From NCBI GenBank assembly GCA_016182785.1, contig JACPFU010000014.1:174604-238603 (forward strand): DNA of 64,000 bases. The letters are read 5' to 3'. This DNA is from Lysobacterales bacterium. GTDB taxonomy: Bacteria; Pseudomonadota; Gammaproteobacteria; Xanthomonadales; Ahniellaceae. The notes below the pieces were generated by a model that worked only from the letters and a program-made list of their open reading frames with translations, was not told the origin of the DNA and ran no database searches. Below, piece after piece: positions 62,421 to 64,000 of the stretch. How positions within the stretch are numbered: position 1 is the first letter of the stretch; each line of letters begins with the position of its first letter. The position numbers were made by a program, and so were the translations under genes.

Positions 62421-63833
62421 ATGAACCTCGATATGGCGACCCTGCTTCCCACCATCGCGAAGGCGAGTTACCTGATCGCCGCGGTGCTGTTCATCCTCGG
62501 CATCAAGCGCATGTCGAGCCCGGTCACCGCGCGCAAGGGCATCGTGCAGGCCGGCATCGGCATGGTGCTGGCCACGCTCGCGACCTTCGCGATTACCGGC
62601 GGCGATAACCTCGGGCTCATCATCGGCGCGATCGCGCTCGGCGTGATCCCGACCTGGCTCTGGGGCAAGAAGGTCGCAATGACCGACATGCCGCAGATGG
62701 TCGCGCTGTTCAACGGCATGGGCGGCGGCTCGGCGGCGGCGATCGGTGCCGGCGAGATGATCAAGTTCGTGCACACCGGTGCGGTGCCGTCGAAGACGAC
62801 GCTGGTGCTGGCGGTGGTCGGCGCGCTGATCGGTTCGATCTCGATGTCGGGTTCGGTGATCGCCTGGGCCAAGCTCGACGGGCGCATGGACAAGCGCTTC
62901 ACCTTCCCCGGGCAGCAGTATTTCAACCTGCTCGTGTTCATCGTGACCCTGGCGCTCGGCGCGATGCTGGTGATGAAGCTCGAAGTGCCGATCATCGTCG
63001 CGTTCTTCGCGCTCGCGTTGCTGGTCGGCGTGCTGATGACGCTGCCGATCGGCGGTGCCGACATGCCGGTGGTGATCTCGCTGTACAACGCCTTCACCGG
63101 TCTCGCGGTCGCGTTCGAGGGCTACGTGATGCAGATCGAGGCGCTGATCATCGCCGGCATGGTGGTTGGTGCCGCGGGCATGCTGCTGACGCAGCTGATG
63201 GCCAAGGCGATGAACCGTCCGATCAGCGGCGTGTTGTTCTCGAACTTCGGCGGTGGCGGCCAGTCCGCGGCCGACATCAAGGGTTCGATGAAGCCGATCG
63301 AGGCCTCGGACGCCGCCTCGCTGCTGTACATGGCCGACAAGGTCGTGATCGTGCCCGGTTACGGCATGGCGGTGGCACAGGCGCAGCACAAGATCTGGGA
63401 ACTGTGCAAACAGCTGCGCGAGCGCGGCAAGGAAATCAAGTTCGCGATCCATCCGGTCGCGGGACGCATGCCCGGCCACATGAACGTGCTGCTCGCCGAA
63501 GCCGGCGTGCCCTACGACCTGATCGTCGACATGGACGAGATCAATCCCGAGTTCGCGACCACCGACGTCGCCATCGTGATCGGCGCCAACGACGTCGTGA
63601 ACCCGGTGGCGAAGACCGACAAGAGTTCGCCGATCTACGGCATGCCGATCCTCGACGTCGCCAACGCACGCCAGGTCATCGTGATCAAGCGCGGCAAGGG
63701 CGCCGGTTTTGCCGGCATCGAGAACGCGCTGTTCTACCAGGACAACTGCAAGATGCTGTACGCCGACGGCCAGGCCGCGGCGGCGTCGCTGTCGACCGAG
63801 CTCAAGCAGATCGATGGCGGTGGTGGGCATTGA
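62421..63833 (+). CDS. pntB: NAD(P) transhydrogenase subunit beta
   Basis: 470 aa, 3 bp after pntAB. Many N-terminal helices of domain II, and the NADP(H)-binding domain III with VPGYGMAVAQAQHKIWELCK and the GANDVVNPVAKTDKSSPIYG segment. With PntAA/AB couples proton flow to hydride transfer from NADH to NADP+. Confidence 0.96.
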   Translation: MNLDMATLLPTIAKASYLIAAVLFILGIKRMSSPVTARKGIVQAGIGMVLATLATFAITGGDNLGLIIGAIALGVIPTWLWGKKVAMTDMPQMVALFNGMGGGSAAAIGAGEMIKFVHTGAVPSKTTLVLAVVGALIGSISMSGSVIAWAKLDGRMDKRFTFPGQQYFNLLVFIVTLALGAMLVMKLEVPIIVAFFALALLVGVLMTLPIGGADMPVVISLYNAFTGLAVAFEGYVMQIEALIIAGMVVGAAGMLLTQLMAKAMNRPISGVLFSNFGGGGQSAADIKGSMKPIEASDAASLLYMADKVVIVPGYGMAVAQAQHKIWELCKQLRERGKEIKFAIHPVAGRMPGHMNVLLAEAGVPYDLIVDMDEINPEFATTDVAIVIGANDVVNPVAKTDKSSPIYGMPILDVANARQVIVIKRGKGAGFAGIENALFYQDNCKMLYADGQAAAASLSTELKQIDGGGGH

Positions 63834-63863
63834 TCGCAGGTGCGATGCACCACCGGGCCTGTA

Positions 63864-63941
63864 ATTGGATGGACTCGCCCCTCGCCGAGGCGTCATTCGC
63901 GCCACGGTGGTATCCAATGAGGACCAACGACAGCGAGGGGC
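63864..63941 (+). ncRNA. Structured leader before IS110-type gene (possible bridge RNA region)
   Basis: Two long-range pairings: ATTGGAT (63864-63870) with ATCCAAT (63912-63918), and GCCCCTCGC (63877-63885) with GCGAGGGGC (63933-63941). They cross each other, so they form a pseudoknot or alternate. IS110 elements encode a bridge RNA 5' of the transposase. Speculative as RNA gene. Confidence 0.4.
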
Positions 63942-63947
63942 GGGCCC

Positions 63948-64000
63948 ATGAAAGAGCGTACGGCAAAATTCGAGGTGTTGGCGATCGACCTGGCGAAGAA
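63948..64000 (+). CDS. IS110-family transposase, N-terminus only (cut by window)
   Basis: 17 full codons are visible: MKERTAKFEVLAIDLAKK, a variant of the IS110 DEDD-motif start (IDLAKK, whose Asp is the first catalytic residue). The rest lies beyond the window. Leader of 114 bp follows pntB. Confidence 0.7.
   Translation, partial: MKERTAKFEVLAIDLAK

Overview
This is a GC-rich proteobacterial chromosome carrying one complete-looking transposable (Mu-type) prophage. Minor type IV pilin genes, ftsY/mutY/folA, an rsmD-coaD-ferredoxin-ggt run and a three-part pntAA-pntAB-pntB operon suggest a gammaproteobacterium, probably Lysobacterales (Xanthomonadales). That placement is inferred from gene content, not from a search.

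Layout. (1) 1-5162: end of a minor-pilin operon (pilW-, pilX- and pilV-like), whose last gene carries calcium-binding thrombospondin type 3 repeats. (2) 5163-46441: prophage of 41,279 bp, begins TG and ends CA, flanked by the 6-bp duplication TCTCGC. (3) 46468-46543: tRNA-Asn(GTT), minus strand. (4) 46584-63833: housekeeping genes. (5) 63834-64000: start of an IS110-type transposase gene, cut by the window edge.

The prophage has a divergent plan. From a control region at about 16.25-16.34 kb, an early operon runs leftward to 5.29 kb: a Ner-like regulator, small regulators, a DD(35)E transposase, an AAA+ transposition ATPase, a Gam-like protein, an HNH protein, a GemA-like protein, a Mor-like activator and a Cys-rich protein. 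A second Ner/Nlp-type HTH protein is divergent and is the best repressor candidate. Rightward come an accessory block (17.0-19.4 kb), lysis genes (holin, transglycosylase, nested Rz/Rz1), packaging genes, portal, a MuF protein with a nuclease-like tail, a fused protease-scaffold-capsid protein, and a long-tailed siphovirus-type tail module (tube, frameshifted chaperone, 1834-aa tape measure, tip proteins). It is therefore a mosaic: Mu-like regulators and small packaging genes, Tn552/BcepMu-like transposition ends, and a siphovirus tail.

Two observations stand out. Removing the prophage and one duplication copy rejoins a perfect 14-bp stem with a TCGC loop followed by T's, so the phage landed in the loop of the bidirectional terminator between the pilin operon and tRNA-Asn. 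An almost identical 25-bp element (2 mismatches) lies before the lysis block and before the capsid block, and is a good candidate for the Mor-like activator's site.
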